Positions 33,892 through 48,085 of a stretch of DNA of 64,000 bases are shown piece by piece. The notes below the pieces were generated by a model. That model worked only from the letters and a program-made list of their open reading frames with translations. It was not told the origin of the DNA and ran no database searches. The DNA is taken from assembly GCA_028023455.1 (NCBI GenBank), contig JAQFVV010012400.1, positions 16,545,490 through 16,609,489 of the forward strand. Reading direction: 5' to 3'. Made by a program: the position numbers and the translations under genes. How positions within the stretch are numbered: the stretch's first letter is position 1; every line of letters starts with the position of its first letter. The DNA is from Epiperipatus broadwayi. Its lineage: Eukaryota; Onychophora; Udeonychophora; Euonychophora; Peripatidae.

Positions 33892-36359
33892 ATTGTTACC
33901 ACAATTTCATCAGATGTAAATATTACATATGATTAAAAAATAAAGTATTAAATGACTCCTCCCACTTACATTAAGCATAGATAGTACAATCTATTACTGT
34001 AATGGAATGCATTATAGAAATGATTGCTGCTATTAATGTTAATACAGTAAAACTTACTTTCAAAAAGTATATACAGATTTGCGCTGTAAGAATAACTGGT
34101 GACCCCAAATGCATTGTAAATCAAAGATCTCACATAAAAAATGAGCAATTATAATGAGCTCTTATAATTTATTTTAAATTCAAAATATATAAAAATTTGG
34201 TTAAAAAATAAAACCTAATTTGAAAAAAATATTAATTAATAAATAAATATTTTACTAAGCATATAATTAAAAGAAAATTACTAACCTGTGAGCTAATGTA
34301 CTGTATAAAAACATTTTGATAGCCGTAACTTGTTTTAAAAAGATTTTTTTTTTTTTCATTAATGATGTGCTATTTTGTTTCTTACTTAGTAAGAATATTT
34401 CCTAATTCATGATTCGTTAAATCAAGTTACAATTATACATTTTCAGATTGAAGTCACAACAATATAGATTTATATTAACATTATATTGATAACTCTTACA
34501 TATCAAGAAAAAAGTATCCCCATTGACTTATTCGTGAAATATATCCAGCATAATTCATTCATATTTCAAAGAAAATGATTCCAACAAATCTAGAGAGGTT
34601 ACAATTTCAACTCAAGCTAATGATCACAGCAATAAGTATAGTTTAAGATGCATAACCACATTGACAAAAATAAAATATAATCATATATACTTTGATCAAT
34701 CAATGAAACAACAATTAATCAATTAAAATTTAGCAGTAAATATTCAAAATAAAAACTAGGAAAAATGACCATTTAATATTGTATAAAAATAAGTAAATTC
34801 TATAGTCATACAACTGACTAAAACAAATTTATCTATTAAAAAGCAAATCCATGTCAACACATATGTTACCATGCTTGCTGATGAATTCCTATTATTAAGT
34901 AAACCAACTAATTCCCATGATTACCATGAATAAAATAATTCATAAAAACGATGATGAAATAAAAACACACATATGAAAACAAATAATTAAGCATAAAAAA
35001 AAGTAATATGATATATACCAACAAAATATAAATACATTAAATAAGCAGTTTTGCAAAATATTGTGCTACAATAAAGCAATCAACAGCATCTCAAAATGAA
35101 CTTTAGTTATGATTCTCCTTGAGTTAAAATATGGCAGCTACAATGAAACTTCTTGATGAGATGAATTCTGCAGGAAAGATCATTATGAAGTTCATCTCTG
35201 CTCCTTGTTCTTAGGATCTTGCAACTTGTAATTGCTATAGAAAAGCATTCCATAATTCACTTTTTTTTTTTTTAAAGCATATTTTATTTTCGTAGAATTT
35301 AAAATAATCCAAATGTTTTATTGTGTTCATACATTTCTATTATTTTCAAAAAATCACTATCAATATATCTTTTTTGTTCTTTCACTTTACAACTCGTAAG
35401 TTTCGACAAGATTTAAAAAAAAAAAAATGGATTAAGGGATGTTAGAAAATCTGAATTTTATATGAAAGAGAATTGAATTTTGGAATTTTAAATTTAATTT
35501 TATAAAACACTCCATAACTTTGGAAAAAAAATTAATTTAAAAATATTTTAAACTTAAACATGTGAAGTAGAATAAGTTTAAATAGCCCACTGCACAGCAA
35601 GGTCTTTCCAACAATTTTCTAAACAGAACTGTGAAAAAGACATTCTCATCATGCTATCCAATTGCTATGTTGATGATTCTTTAGGATTTTCCTTCTCTGT
35701 TTTATCTTCTAAGTATAGCTAGATATCCATTTACTGATCAATTGATTGATTAGCTAATTAGCTTGCAATCTAAAATAAATTTCAAACTTCGATTAAATTA
35801 CATTTGAACTCCAGTGACATGGGCATGGTAAAAGGATATGTCAACTGTTATGCCACAAAAACTTTTCAAAATATACATATTTATTTTTTTCCTATTTAAA
35901 GTTTCTCTAGGATATAATTAAATAGTTTCAAATCATTTCCAATCTATTTGGAATTGATTCTTTTAAATCAGTTTATCCCACTTTTACTTTTTTTATTATA
36001 GATTGTTTTACCTACTATTTTCTTTTTGATGTAAGCAAATTGTGCAAATTATATTTTGAAAATAATTTGTGATAGTTTTCCATTCAAATTTTAATTTAAA
36101 ATAAGTCTTTGTATAAACATGATGATTTATACTAAAATTGTTACATTAGATAATTTATGTTTATACTGTTAGCTGTTATGTTACATTTCATTTTTATGTT
36201 AAAATAAACTCTAAGCAGAATATTGTATAGAATTTACTTAATTTTAAACAAAAGAAAAGCTTTGGGGGCTTTTCCCTTTTTAAGAAATTGAATTTGTTGT
36301 ATTAATAATTTTTATAGTCATTCATTAGACTAAAGATTATCTAATAATGAATAATATTT
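33892..36359. other. AT-rich DNA, nothing identified
   Basis: No coding or repeat feature was recognised; short open frames are low in complexity. Confidence 0.5.
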
Positions 36360-36560
36360 CTGTAATTTTCACTATCCCACTCTCACACAAGGCAGTGATT
36401 GGTTTCTATCCGCTTTTAACACCTTATAGAGGAATGTAATCATAAGCATATAATCAAAAACATATGAAAAAGATTTATAATCCCCAAGATGCACATTTCA
36501 ACCTGAACCAGTACTCATCAGTTGGCCCAGACCACAAACTCTTACACATATCTTTGCTCA
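36360..36560 (-). mobile_element. Family B element, minus-strand partial copy
   Basis: On the minus strand a hammerhead is followed after about 90 bases by a CAATCACTGCCTTGTGTG-like segment. The copy at 19.7-20.1 kb has the same landmarks with the second one placed before the hammerhead, consistent with a circularly permuted repeat unit. Ends are not defined. Confidence 0.6.
36479..36533 (-). ncRNA. Type I hammerhead ribozyme, family B, minus strand
   Basis: On the minus strand: GGTCT and CCAA (helix I), CTGATGA (36521-36515), helix II GTACTGGTTCAGGTT (three firm base pairs near the loop), GAA (36499-36497), helix III ATG/CAT with a TG loop, C (36488), then TTGG and GGATT closing helix I. 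Predicted cleavage lies between 36488 and 36487. All core bases are intact; helix II carries mismatches next to the core. Confidence 0.75.
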
Positions 36561-37489
36561 GTATATATATAGATAGCAAATTACTACAGTTTATTTGATA
36601 AGTGGTATTGTACTCTGTATTTTTGGGTGACAATTTGAGAATGATAATTTTTCTTAAACCAATAATACCAATAGTACAAACTAAATTAAAATTTACTACT
36701 AATAAAAATAGGTAGCAAAATAGGTCAAGGGTGATTATATATTAGAATGAAAGATAAAATTAAAAATTAAAGAAAAATAAACGACTGTTTATTATATATT
36801 AAATATAATAATAATATCCCCTCTCCAGGAATTCAGTCTTTATTTATCTTATGCATTCACACAAGCATAATGCAGAAAAAAAAAATTATTCCATTTCCTG
36901 ATTAAATTAATGAGTGAATCAAAGGTAACAATACAAACTAGTTAAATTTATACCAGTAAGATTCAATTCAAAGTTTGATGACCTAAAAAAAAAAGGCAGA
37001 GATTTTTTTTTTTCTAGTTCACTTGCTATTGTGTCTATTCATCATAGCATGACTGACATGATTAGAACAAGATTGCCAAAACTCTGAAAATTTTAAGAAC
37101 ATAAATTATTGTTTAAAAATTGATAACAAAAAAGATTAAATCACTTGAACTATATATTAATAGTGAACAATATATTAGCTTCAATTATATCTAACTCCAT
37201 GCTAAGCAGTAATTCATAAATGAGAACTGACATTCTAATTCCAGAAAAAGAAAGCTTTTGCTATGACTATACAACCTATCTGAAAACTCAAAAATTCATT
37301 GAAGGATAATCATCCAATTTCTGCAATTTATAGCCATTCTTTTCTATAAACTTCCTTATGTTATAACATCAATATTAATATTGTCTCTTTTTAGATCCAT
37401 CATCTTTTGAGAACCAGTTCAAGACCTAAACGATCCATTCCTTTTAGCCCAATCCCAGATAATTGCTGGTAAATTTTATCATTGTATTT
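36561..37489. other. AT-rich DNA, nothing identified
   Basis: Nothing was recognised apart from A/T-runs. Confidence 0.5.
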
Positions 37490-39200
37490 TGTTTTTGATT
37501 CCTCTTATTATTCTCAACATCTATCTTATTATACTTCAGTGTGTGATATAAAGTCTATGAATTACGCTTCTATTAAGTGTCCAAATGCCAGATCCATATA
37601 TAAAAACTAGTAAAACGTATCTATTAAAAACTTAACTCATTCAGATGTAAAATCTAAAATTAATTTCATTTATTATGCGTCATCTGTATTAATCTAACCA
37701 AGATATTTATAGTTGTCAACGTGATATTTTCTAATTCAAGATTATCAATTTTTACTTTTCTTCCTCTGAGAAAATATCATTGAACATTACTTTAATATTT
37801 TTAGTATTTATTATTATTTTTACTTTTTTGCTTTCATCTGATAATTCTTGGAATATTTTATAAAATTCTGAAATATCTGCAAAATCTAAGTTTTAGTTAA
37901 ACTTATATTTTTATTTACTTTACTTTCCATTTTAGTTCTCAAAATACTTTGAACAAAAACAACTGAGAAAATTTTTGAAGATATGAAATCATACTCTAAT
38001 CAATGTTAATCTTCTTATAATCAAATCATTATTGTTGCATTTTGATATTTTTCAGAATATGTCAACATCCTGAGTCAATATTTTGAAGACCCAAAGCTTT
38101 AATCATCACGTAAATGCTTATAAAATCAAATACTCTTTCATAATCTATAAATCCAAAGGATATTGGTATCTCATACTCATTGATCCTTTCTATAATGTCT
38201 ATTACAATTTACAATTGATTAGTTGTACAAAAATCACATTAAATCCAGCTTATTCTTTTGATTGCTTTGAATCCAAAGTCTTCATAGCTGAATGATAATT
38301 ACCTTGATAAAAATCTTATATAGAACTGATATTTGCCCTTCTTAAATACATATATGAATATTACTAATGCATTCTTCCAATCATCAGGTACATGTTTATC
38401 ATTTTGACATTTGTATATAATTTTGTCATTAATTTTTCATACATTACTTTTAAAATATGCATGTCTCAACTTTTCATTTAAAATTCTTAGCTATTCAGAA
38501 GATATAAATGTAGAAGTAATTTTGTTTTTGTTCTTTCATAATATATATCTTTATGTAAATCTTTTATCCATTCCTTGATGTCTCTCTTTTTAGTAATAGT
38601 TCCTTTCTTTTCTTCTTATTGCTAAAATAATTTTATCTTCTAATACCAAGATGCTTTATACTTTTAGACTTTTATCCTCTATTATAATTTTCCTTGCTAA
38701 TTCAGACATATTTTATTATTTCATCATTAACACTTTTTGTACTATTTTACAGAATTACACATATTCAATTCTATTTAATGGATCAATTTTAAATATTACA
38801 CATTTCTTCACTTCTTCATACAGTGTCTTTTCTTAAAACAGGCAAAACTCTCCACACATTAGTGCCATTCAATGCAAGCCAGAGTAATCAATGGATGCCA
38901 GAAGGGTTGTGCATAAAATCCCTATCTAGTGCCTACTCATCCAATATCTCCAGACTAGTTTCTAGCTTGTGTTTTTCGTCTTAATGTCTTTTTCTTAATT
39001 GAAAATTTATTAAATTATTTTTTCATACCAATTATCTGTCATAATTTTTAATGCAGTATCAATTATCTTTTGATTGATTCGGTCAAATTTAAATTATCTT
39101 TAAAATGTGATAATATTTTAAAGCAATTTGTAAGTTCTAATTTAAATTTACTGGAGTATTTCTGAAGATTAATAATGTCAATTGTTAATATTATCTTAAT
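37490..39200 (-). pseudogene. RTE LINE, old minus-strand copy
   Basis: Stretches match the reverse complement of the full RTE copy in order: thumb region (37540-37860), reverse transcriptase (38350-38420, the equivalent of CCGGATGATTGGAAGAATGC at 53116), and the region between endonuclease and reverse transcriptase (38990-39190). Many indels and stops place it among the oldest copies. A family A fragment (38838-38971) is inserted in it. Confidence 0.75.
38838..38971 (-). mobile_element. Family A fragment inserted in an RTE copy
   Basis: It runs from the GGCAAAACTCTCC end through CCAGACTAGTTTCTAGCTTGTG and stops inside the hammerhead region, so only the 3' part of the unit is present and no inverted arm is seen. 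The CTGATGA box is missing. It interrupts an already decayed RTE copy, so family A moved after that RTE insertion. A target duplication is not clear. Confidence 0.85.
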
Positions 39201-41371
39201 AATTGTCATCATCTTAATTTAATGACCTCAATCAAATCTGAACTGTCTTCAAAGTCTAATATTTTAAAACCAATTTAAACATTTCTTTAATTTTTTAATA
39301 CTTAAATTTAGTTTTATAATAGCCTACACAAAAGATTATTTATAATAATTTTTTTTTTGCAACATTTACAATTTTATTACATATATCAATTTCAATTTAC
39401 TATAAAATTGATATGTATTTTGATAATGCATATCTATAATGGCTTAATGATGTAATTAATAAATAATACACTATATAAATATTTTTTTAATTTAATTTTA
39501 ATTTAGATAATTAATGTTAATTCCTGATTTTTTATCATATATAGAGATTATTTTATGTATAGAAATAATATTTTATTTTAAATGCTTTTATTTAATTGAT
39601 GAATAATACAATAAAAACCAAAAATTATTTTTTGCATTCAACTACTAATTTTGTTATTTTATTAAACTTGAAATAAAAACATGGGCATCCATAAATTAAT
39701 TATATAACAAACAGTAGTTGAAGGAAAATATTTTTGGTTTTTAATTAAAATTAGCGATTGAATTAATTAATTTATGAATATCTGACACTTTCATTTCAAA
39801 TTAAATATATTAATCAAAATAGAGATTGAAGAAAAAACATATTTTTTTTTTTAGTGCACTACTCATCAAATTAATAAGTTTTTTATAAAATATTTTTTAT
39901 ATATATTACTTTTTACTTTTATTCATATTTAAAAGCTGAGAATATAAAAATATTGCTATATTTTCAGTATTTGAAACAAAATTTGCATACATTAACAATT
40001 GTTTACAAAATTTTAATGTTTATGAGCAAGGGTTTTAAAAAACAGTCAAGAGAAATTAAGATTCCATCCTTTTTTTTACTTCTTTTTGTAGTTAATTCTG
40101 AATATGATCAATTAGTCTAAAATGTTAATTATAAAAAAATTCCCTTTCAAAAAAAAGAAAGGAATACATAGTTAATCTTTCTATTTATCATTTATGCTTA
40201 TTTATATATGGAAAAACATTATAGAAGGCTTTTTCAGATGACAGTAATTTTAAGTTCACATATAAATAACATATATGAAAAAATCTAGTACTGTTTTCAT
40301 ATCATTTGATTTATAAAAAAATATTTATATAAAAACTCTAAAAGTAGAAAGTAATTTTAGTTGGTCTTAATTTTTTAAAAAAAAAAATATTAATTGTGAT
40401 TTATGATATAAAATTGCCATTTTAAAAAACTGTCATGGAATAATATATATATTAGTAAAAAAAAAAAATCAAAAATTATTAGAGCAATACAATAGAGAAA
40501 GTTTGTTTCATTGGGCCGAAACTTCTGGCTGAAAGCCAAAGACATTCATTAATGTATCTTTTTAATAAAAAAAAAAAAAATTTAAATAAATGATTAAATA
40601 ATTATTTCAATCATAATAATAGTGAATCCAAATGTTATGATACCCATACATACAAACCTTCCTAAGTATATCAATAATCAGAGATTTGAAGGACTGCGGT
40701 ATAAAAAACAAACAGAAAACATTACTTGTTTTAATTTTAAAATACACATCACATTTCACCTTGTTTAATAATGTTTTTTTTTTTTAAACATACTTTTTTT
40801 AATTTAAAGAATATGATTTTCCATGGCTTCTAATTGCAGGTGTCATTATTATTATTAAGGTGCGCTTAAGTCATTGCAGACTCCTGGAAATTATATGAAT
40901 AGCATTTCTCCAGAATGATTCATCTATTTGACTTTTCAGGTTCATGGGGGCACACACATTCACTTTATGTGATAATGTAATTGATTCATTTTATTGCCTG
41001 ATATCTTCTTTCACCATAATGTTTCTCAGAACTAACATTTTTTAATTAATTATCATATAATTAAAATAGGATAGTGTCCAACTAATTATTCATGTTTCAA
41101 GTGAAAATATGGGTCTTATCTGATCAATTATCTACTTATCTGTTTTCTTTGTTATTCATTATTGATGGTCAAAAGTCTTATGGCATAATTTTGACAAAAA
41201 TAGAGAAAAAATATTTTATCTCACAGCATCTTCTGATCCAAAAGAAAGAATACTAAATGTAAGGTTAAGGAGACCTGGCATATTGCCAACAATCTACACA
41301 TAATCAACAAAAAAGAATCTAGTATCCCACTATCACAAATGTGACTCATTAGATCTAGTTTCTAACTCTAT
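39201..41371. other. AT-rich DNA, nothing identified
   Basis: Very A/T-rich with long runs. No repeat match or gene was recognised. Confidence 0.5.
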
Positions 41372-41418
41372 CCTTCACTGATGATAGCAAATAAGCTTGA
41401 AATCAGCTGATCTGAGGG
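41372..41418 (+). ncRNA. Type I hammerhead ribozyme, isolated copy
   Basis: Helix I CCTTCA (41372-41377) pairs with TGAGGG (41413-41418) with one wobble. CTGATGA is at 41378-41384; helix II AGC/GCT (41386-41388, 41395-41397); GAA at 41399-41401; helix III ATC/GAT (41402-41404 and 41409-41411) around AGCT; the cleavage base is C41412. All core bases are conserved. The sequence differs from families A and B, so it is a third lineage or a strongly diverged relative. The host element could not be delimited. Confidence 0.7.
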
Positions 41419-41939
41419 TGAGCAAATGAAAGAGATAGTGAATTCTGACTCTTTTGTTATGTAAACAAATTTACACTTGTTTCAGTGGTTTTGGTAAAAC
41501 GCCATCTATTGATCATAAATAACAAGTGATAGCAAGTTACGTGAATAACTTGTTTTTGTTTCTCATATTCTTTTATAAAAGTCATAAACTACTTGGACAT
41601 TGCTATGAATATGATTATCAATTAATTGAAAGCATACTTAGCATACCATGCTGTTAAAATACTAAACCAAGCATTTCCTTATATACATTTTGTATGTATT
41701 CATTGTGAATTAAATTTTTCCATAAAGTTTTTTTTTTTTAAAGATTAAACTTTTTGTTAGTATATTTTTGAAACTATCAGTTCATGGATGAGCTTTTGTT
41801 ATGCTGCTGCATTGTTCAAATGCACAATACTCTTTTTTTTTCCTCATTACTAAGTTAAGCTACTCAAGTAAAATTTAACTATTTATTTATTTCAGAATTC
41901 ATTTACAATATATAGTCAATGAAGCAAGGCTTCATGATA

Positions 41940-42095
41940 TATATAGAGAGGATGCATTTGTCTGCCATTTTCATAAACTGGATTCAAATCCAGGAAGGGG
42001 GAAATTGGAAATTTTTTCAAGTTCATCAATCCATGGCAGACTTAGCTAACTTTTCCTGATTGACCAGTAAATGGTTATTCAATTATTCTTAGTTA
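41940..42095 (+). mobile_element. Decayed tRNA-derived SINE candidate
   Basis: A B-box-like GGATTCAAATCC (about 41980-41991) is followed by a body with CAAGTTCATCAAT, AACTTTTCCT, GATTGACCAG and TTATTCTTAGTTAAAT. The same strings in the same order occur at 60109-60300, so the two are copies of one family. No target duplication was found. Confidence 0.5.
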
Positions 42096-44096
42096 AATAT
42101 TGTAAAAAAGAAAAAAGTGAAACTGCTCAAAACTTCACTATCCAGTAATTGGCAAATTTATAATACATTCTTCTTCACTGCTGTCCTATTAATGAGTCTT
42201 ATATACAACTTTGTTCAACATAGAATATTTTCCTTTTATCCTGAATATTTTTAACATGTTTGACGAATGGAACAAACTCTATTTATTCTACAATGTAAGT
42301 TTAATTAATCAGTAGATAGTAAACGGTAGTGTTTATTAAATTTTTAAGTTTACAAAAGATAGCAGCAATGAAATCTTTTTATTTAAATGATTTTTTTTGT
42401 CGACTCGTGAAATTGAAAAAAATGCATATCAATATTTCACATTTGTAGGTTGTGCAGGACCCAAAGATGCTTCATATTATTGGGCTTTGTAAATCTAATT
42501 ATTCTACTTCTCACTTATACTGTGTTAAAAGATCATGACAATAACAAACAAATTACTTTTTTTTTTCCAAGCGCTGATTCATACTATTTATACCATTTCA
42601 CATAATTTGTTAAACTGCATCCAGTAAACATACTACACACATAAGGAAAAAAATATAATGCCATATCCGAAGATAAATAAATATGAGGATAAGACCTAAG
42701 ATCATTATAATGCCTAATTTATCATTTTCTGAAATCTCTATTATGCATTTAATGTTTCTGCTATAATGAACTGTAACAAAAAATCTCTGTAACCACAAAT
42801 TATATTTTTCAAAAAGGATTTTCTTGAAAATTAACTTATCCTAATTCATAAAGATACCAATAGCACATATGTCTAGTGTCACTACTTTTTAAGAATTATA
42901 CATAATACATTATATTGAATGCATGAATTCAGTGCCTTAAATTTCCTTAAGATGGTAGTTATTTAATAAATTTAATTAGAGATGAACTTATAGGAGTTGA
43001 AAGGGGGAAGATAAAAATATTAAAACACTTTATTTACTCATAATATATAAAATGAAGGAATTATATTTTCCAATAAGAGACTTTGAGAAAAAAAATTAAA
43101 GGGCTATATATTTTCACCTGGAGTATTTTTTTTTAAATAACATAGAGAGATGACTGGTATATATAATTTATCCCATAACAGGGAAGAATGTCCTAGGATT
43201 AAGTGATTTATTTTTAAAAGAGAATTAATGTAGGTTCATTTATAGGACTAGAGTAAAAACCCATTTCTCTGGTGTAAACAGATAGTTCATACACTATCCT
43301 CATTTTTAATTAATAAGCATAATTGTTTTGCCTTAAAGTAGGTGTTATTTTTTTTAAGAATGCCACTTAAATTTTGTCACCCCACCCCCTTCTGAGTAGA
43401 ATATATAGGATTTGAAATTGTAAAAGATGACTTCAGTAGAAGTAATGAAGCCACTTAGAACTGATGATAAAACAACTCTATGCAATGAAATTTTTTTAAT
43501 TATTTTATGTAAATGGTATTATATCTTGACAAGATTTTCTCAAGACAGTCCATTATAACTTCATTTAGACATTACTTTTAGAAATACTTAAACTTCAAAT
43601 AATAAGTATTTAAATATATTTCAAAATTTCTATTCCATCACACATTACTGAAACATGATTAAAGACATGTGAAACTCTATAGTGATTGGTATATAAATCT
43701 CTACAACAGTAATCCCCCAACATCCTTGATCATCATATCTGCAATTTCAGTTATCCATGATTCAAAGAATTAAAGAAAATTAGAAATTAATACTAAAAAA
43801 TTTAAATTTCAACATTTTTATTTTTTACTTTATGGTATATATACAATATGTATCTACATATATATATATTAAATACTGCCTAGCGCTATACTAGTAATAA
43901 TAAATAAAATAAAAATTCATATTTCACCTACTACCAAATAGATTTTTTCAAGTAAAAGTCAACTAAACATATATATATATATATAGCAAACAAAATAGCT
44001 TTCCCATTATTCACTTCAAAAAACAATTTCCTTTAACATCAAAAGAGATCTTCACAAGATTGATATATATGGGTATTATGTTATAGATATTTTCAA
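42096..44096. other. AT-rich DNA, nothing identified
   Basis: Only AT microsatellites (near 43860 and 43970-43984) stand out. Confidence 0.5.
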
Positions 44097-44170
44097 CATG
44101 TATATTCAGCATATTTATATATCCATATATATGCATGTATATTCAGCATATTTGTATATCCATATATATG
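44097..44170. repeat. 37-bp tandem duplication
   Basis: CATGTATATTCAGCATATTT and the following bases occur at 44097 and again at 44134, with one difference (TTATATATCC versus TTGTATATCC). Confidence 0.9.
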
Positions 44171-47100
44171 TCTGGGTAAATGTATACTATTAAAAATTGT
44201 CATTAGCACCAGCAGCAGCCACTCACAAATAAACCAATCAAACCCCAGAAGAAAAAAAAGATGTTATGATGATGATGATAATAATAATATACTAAAGGTA
44301 GTTTTGTGATGACTGTACAAATTAATATGTGAAACACATATAACCTCATATAGATCATAATAGTTCATTATGCTATTTATTAATATATTTTGTGATGTTG
44401 TCTTTAAGCTTTACTTTCTGATATATTTCAATATCATGCCAATTGTAACTCTTCAATGTACTCTATCCTTTGCTATATCTTCCTAATGAAAACAATCACT
44501 ATTGAATTTCTTAAGAATGTCTATGAGATAATCTTTATAATATATAACAATCAAAAGATTATTAATAACTAGAACTGGCTACAGAAATAAAAGTGTATAA
44601 TACATACATAATATTCAAATGTTCAAAAGTAAGTTAAGTAATTACATAAAAAATACAAAACTAAGTGATAATAACATTGTGTCATAATCAAAATTCTAAT
44701 GCTGTAGCGGTTTCTGTTTTTACCTGATGTAAGTATGATCTGAAAATCAGGTAATGAAACATTCCAAAAAAAACATAGATAACCCAATTAACCATGCAAT
44801 ATTCACTGACAATTGGATAATTGTCTGTTTATATGAAAAGTACAATAAGAAATAAAATAAAAATAGTAAAATGCTCTCTAATTGGTAACTAACCATTATG
44901 AATAATAATTAATCTGTTAGTAATTCTCAATAATTGTGGAGAGATGTTGTGAAGAAATAATAGCAGGCTATTGAAAGCTGCAGTTTACTTGAAATCCCAA
45001 AATAGTAAATAAGTTATATACTTAATATTTTTTCTTTATCAAATATTAAATAAACATGAATCTTGATATAGCTCTGAATAGTAAGATTGTAAAATAAAAA
45101 GTATTAAGGAGTTGGCACACAATGATATATTACCTCCAATATCATTAACTATTGCATTAATATTCTATTAACCCCCTTAATTTGCTTTCAGGTAAAGAAC
45201 ATGCCGTTGTGTAAAATGTTTTTTTTTTTTTTAATTTTGGTAATATATATAGTATGTATGGTATTATTTCAACAGATACCTAAAAGTAAAGAGTTTAAAA
45301 TTAGAAGATTCTTTTCTATATTGTATTTTCAAATATATTACTTTGAATTAGAAAAAATATTTATTATAGAAATCCACATAAATATTTTCAATATTGAGTA
45401 TTTTGCAAGCAACATGACTAATTTTTTTAAAATAACTTTAAAAAAAAAGTTAATGTTAAGTATTTCTTTATATTAAACAGATTTTATATATTATATGCTA
45501 AACAGATCATATATTTCCAGACATCAAAAAGAACTTTAAAAAAAACTTTACAGTTCTAATCGATTTATTTGGTAATCAATAAAAATTTGAAGTTGATACA
45601 TAGTAATATATATTAATCACTTAATACATTCTATCTCCAAGCTGATTTAAGAATATTCCTTTTCAGGTGATTGGCTCTACTAAAGATAACCCAACAATTA
45701 GCTAATCCATTTATTATTAAGTATTTGCATATTTAACTTCTTAATTAAATATGAGTTCATGAGAGAATGTTGATTTACATATTAGGTATAATTATAAAAA
45801 TTAAATTTTGCTTTCTTTTTTCTTAAAAGTTCATCTATAACAAATTTAGTATAATCCAATTATATAATAGATAACATCAAAGCAATAAAAAGTAAAAATG
45901 AGAGAGATGATTGGTCCTAAATAGAATATACATCATTCTATTCCATGAACATCAATAAACACAATATATAACCTTACTAAAACTGATCTAAGTGAAAATC
46001 ATTCAAGATAAAAAGTGTCCAACTTCAACATCATATCTCAAGCATATTTTGTCATACGTGTTGCAAAACTACATTATACTTTACACCAATTTTTTTTCAA
46101 TTAAAATATAATTTTGCTATAATTTTGAGAAATTTTTATAAAAATAAATGCTGCCTTGTACTTAGATAAAAATGTTTAGCAAAAATTAAAAAAGCTCAAT
46201 TTATTTGCAGATAAACTATAAAGCAAGTAAGCTCATATGATTGATTGAATCTTTCAGAGAAATGTACTAAATCATTACTATAGTCATAAGACACTTTCAC
46301 CTTCCTCCCATTTTGTCATTCCTTTTCCAAAATATTGAACAATGCAAATTTTTTGAGGTCACTTTTTGTAAATGTAGCCTTCCCTTTTTGTTCGTGCCTT
46401 GTGCAATAAAAAAAAAAAAATTAATTCTTAATCAGCATATAGTCGATATAAATGGTCAAACAACTGTAATTTCTTCTCTATAACTTTCTACAATAAAATT
46501 TCATACAAATTCAATTTTTTGTACAATTTTTCATTAGAAACATTTTTCATTCAACATGTACATCAAATGTAAAAAAAACTTCTCATTAGATGTTTTATCA
46601 TTACTCATGTTCATAGTTTTATTACAGATCTTTAAATATGTATGGATATTTTTTTTTTTTTTTTAAATCTAATCAGAGCATAAAAACTCAAATGGAAAGA
46701 ATCATATATAAATAAAAAAGTGTATAAATTATTAAAGTATTTATATGCATGCATATACAAATACTAGTGCATAATTTTGCATTCTATAGTAGCAGCACTA
46801 CACTATAGTTTATAAACCTGCCTATTTTAAATATTATAGTTGTTTGCTGAAAATGATATTATATTTGGTATTTTTTCTAATATTTGTAAAAAAAATATTT
46901 CATAAAAATACTTATATTTTTGCAAACAATACAGAATATAAATATTTTAAATAATAAAGGTCCTTTTTAAAGTAATCAAATATAAATCAACATTTAAATA
47001 AATTTGAGAATTACATAATGCAAAAATACAATGCTTACTTCACAAAATAAAAGGTTTTTTGATTTATTGATATTCTTCATAAATTCAAAAATCCGCTTTG

Positions 47101-48085
47101 ATAAATTTCCAAGAAACAGTTTAATTATTGTCTTCATAATACTGGAATCATATTTTCATATCCTTGTAGAGAGGAATAAATATAATATAGATACAATATA
47201 TATAAATAACCACATACTTTTTGCTTGTTTACAATTCAAATTGTTATTTATATTTTGTTAGAAAAAATTCTTAAATATATTTTTTGTAAAAAAAAAAAAT
47301 AATACTTTTTTTCCATATATTTTTTTTAAAATCATAATAACAACAATGCCCTACAACATTTTTTTTTTTAATATTGGAAAGAAAGAAAAATATTCCAAGG
47401 ATATATTAACCAACTGTGCAAGCTAGGAACAAGAACTATAAAGCAGTAACCTTTGACTAAATAATCAGAAATTCAATGACTTACATATTTAATCAAGAAT
47501 TTAAATAAGAATTTCAAAAGAAAAAAACAATAAAATTTTCAAAAGAAATCTTGACTTTAAAATTGCACGAATAGAAAATCTAATACTCTAAATAAGTGAA
47601 AAGAAAATTGAATTAAATTTATTCTCATGGTACTTTTATATCATCACATTAAATATACTATTTCTAAATTAATGTAAAAAAAATACTAAGTCAATTTAAA
47701 TTTAGTAAAATTTATTGTCCCAAGTATACTTTCAATGCTTTTTCATATTTATCTCTAAATGAATATATGTTTAACCAATGTCAGAGAGCACACTGACAGG
47801 TATTGAATTTGCATTAATAAAATATTTAATTTTGGTTGCCACTAATATCTGGTGCAGAATCTAATAAAGGAAAAAAGACCATTAAAAGCAAGAGTTTGTT
47901 GCCTCTAGGAATATGACACCTATTTTATGGTCAATGCAAAATATTTGTTTAATCAGCACAGATTAAACTAGTCCCTCTATGGGTTCACTAAAAATAAATG
48001 CCATTTTACTGAACAATAATCAGATGACTATCTGATTTAGCTAAGAGTGAGCTATCTAGAAAAAAAATGTACGCTAGTTTAAAAA
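44171..48085. other. AT-rich DNA, nothing identified
   Basis: Open frames at 45201-45476 and 47031-47261 consist mainly of Phe, Ile, Asn and Lys, as AT-rich noise does. I see no gene or repeat. Confidence 0.5.

Noticed and set aside
38083-38295. 70-codon open frame as a host gene
   Set aside because: It lies in the reverse complement of a decayed RTE copy.
45201-45476. 91-codon open frame
   Set aside because: Composition is Phe/Ile/Lys/Asn noise from AT-rich DNA, with homopolymer-encoded runs.
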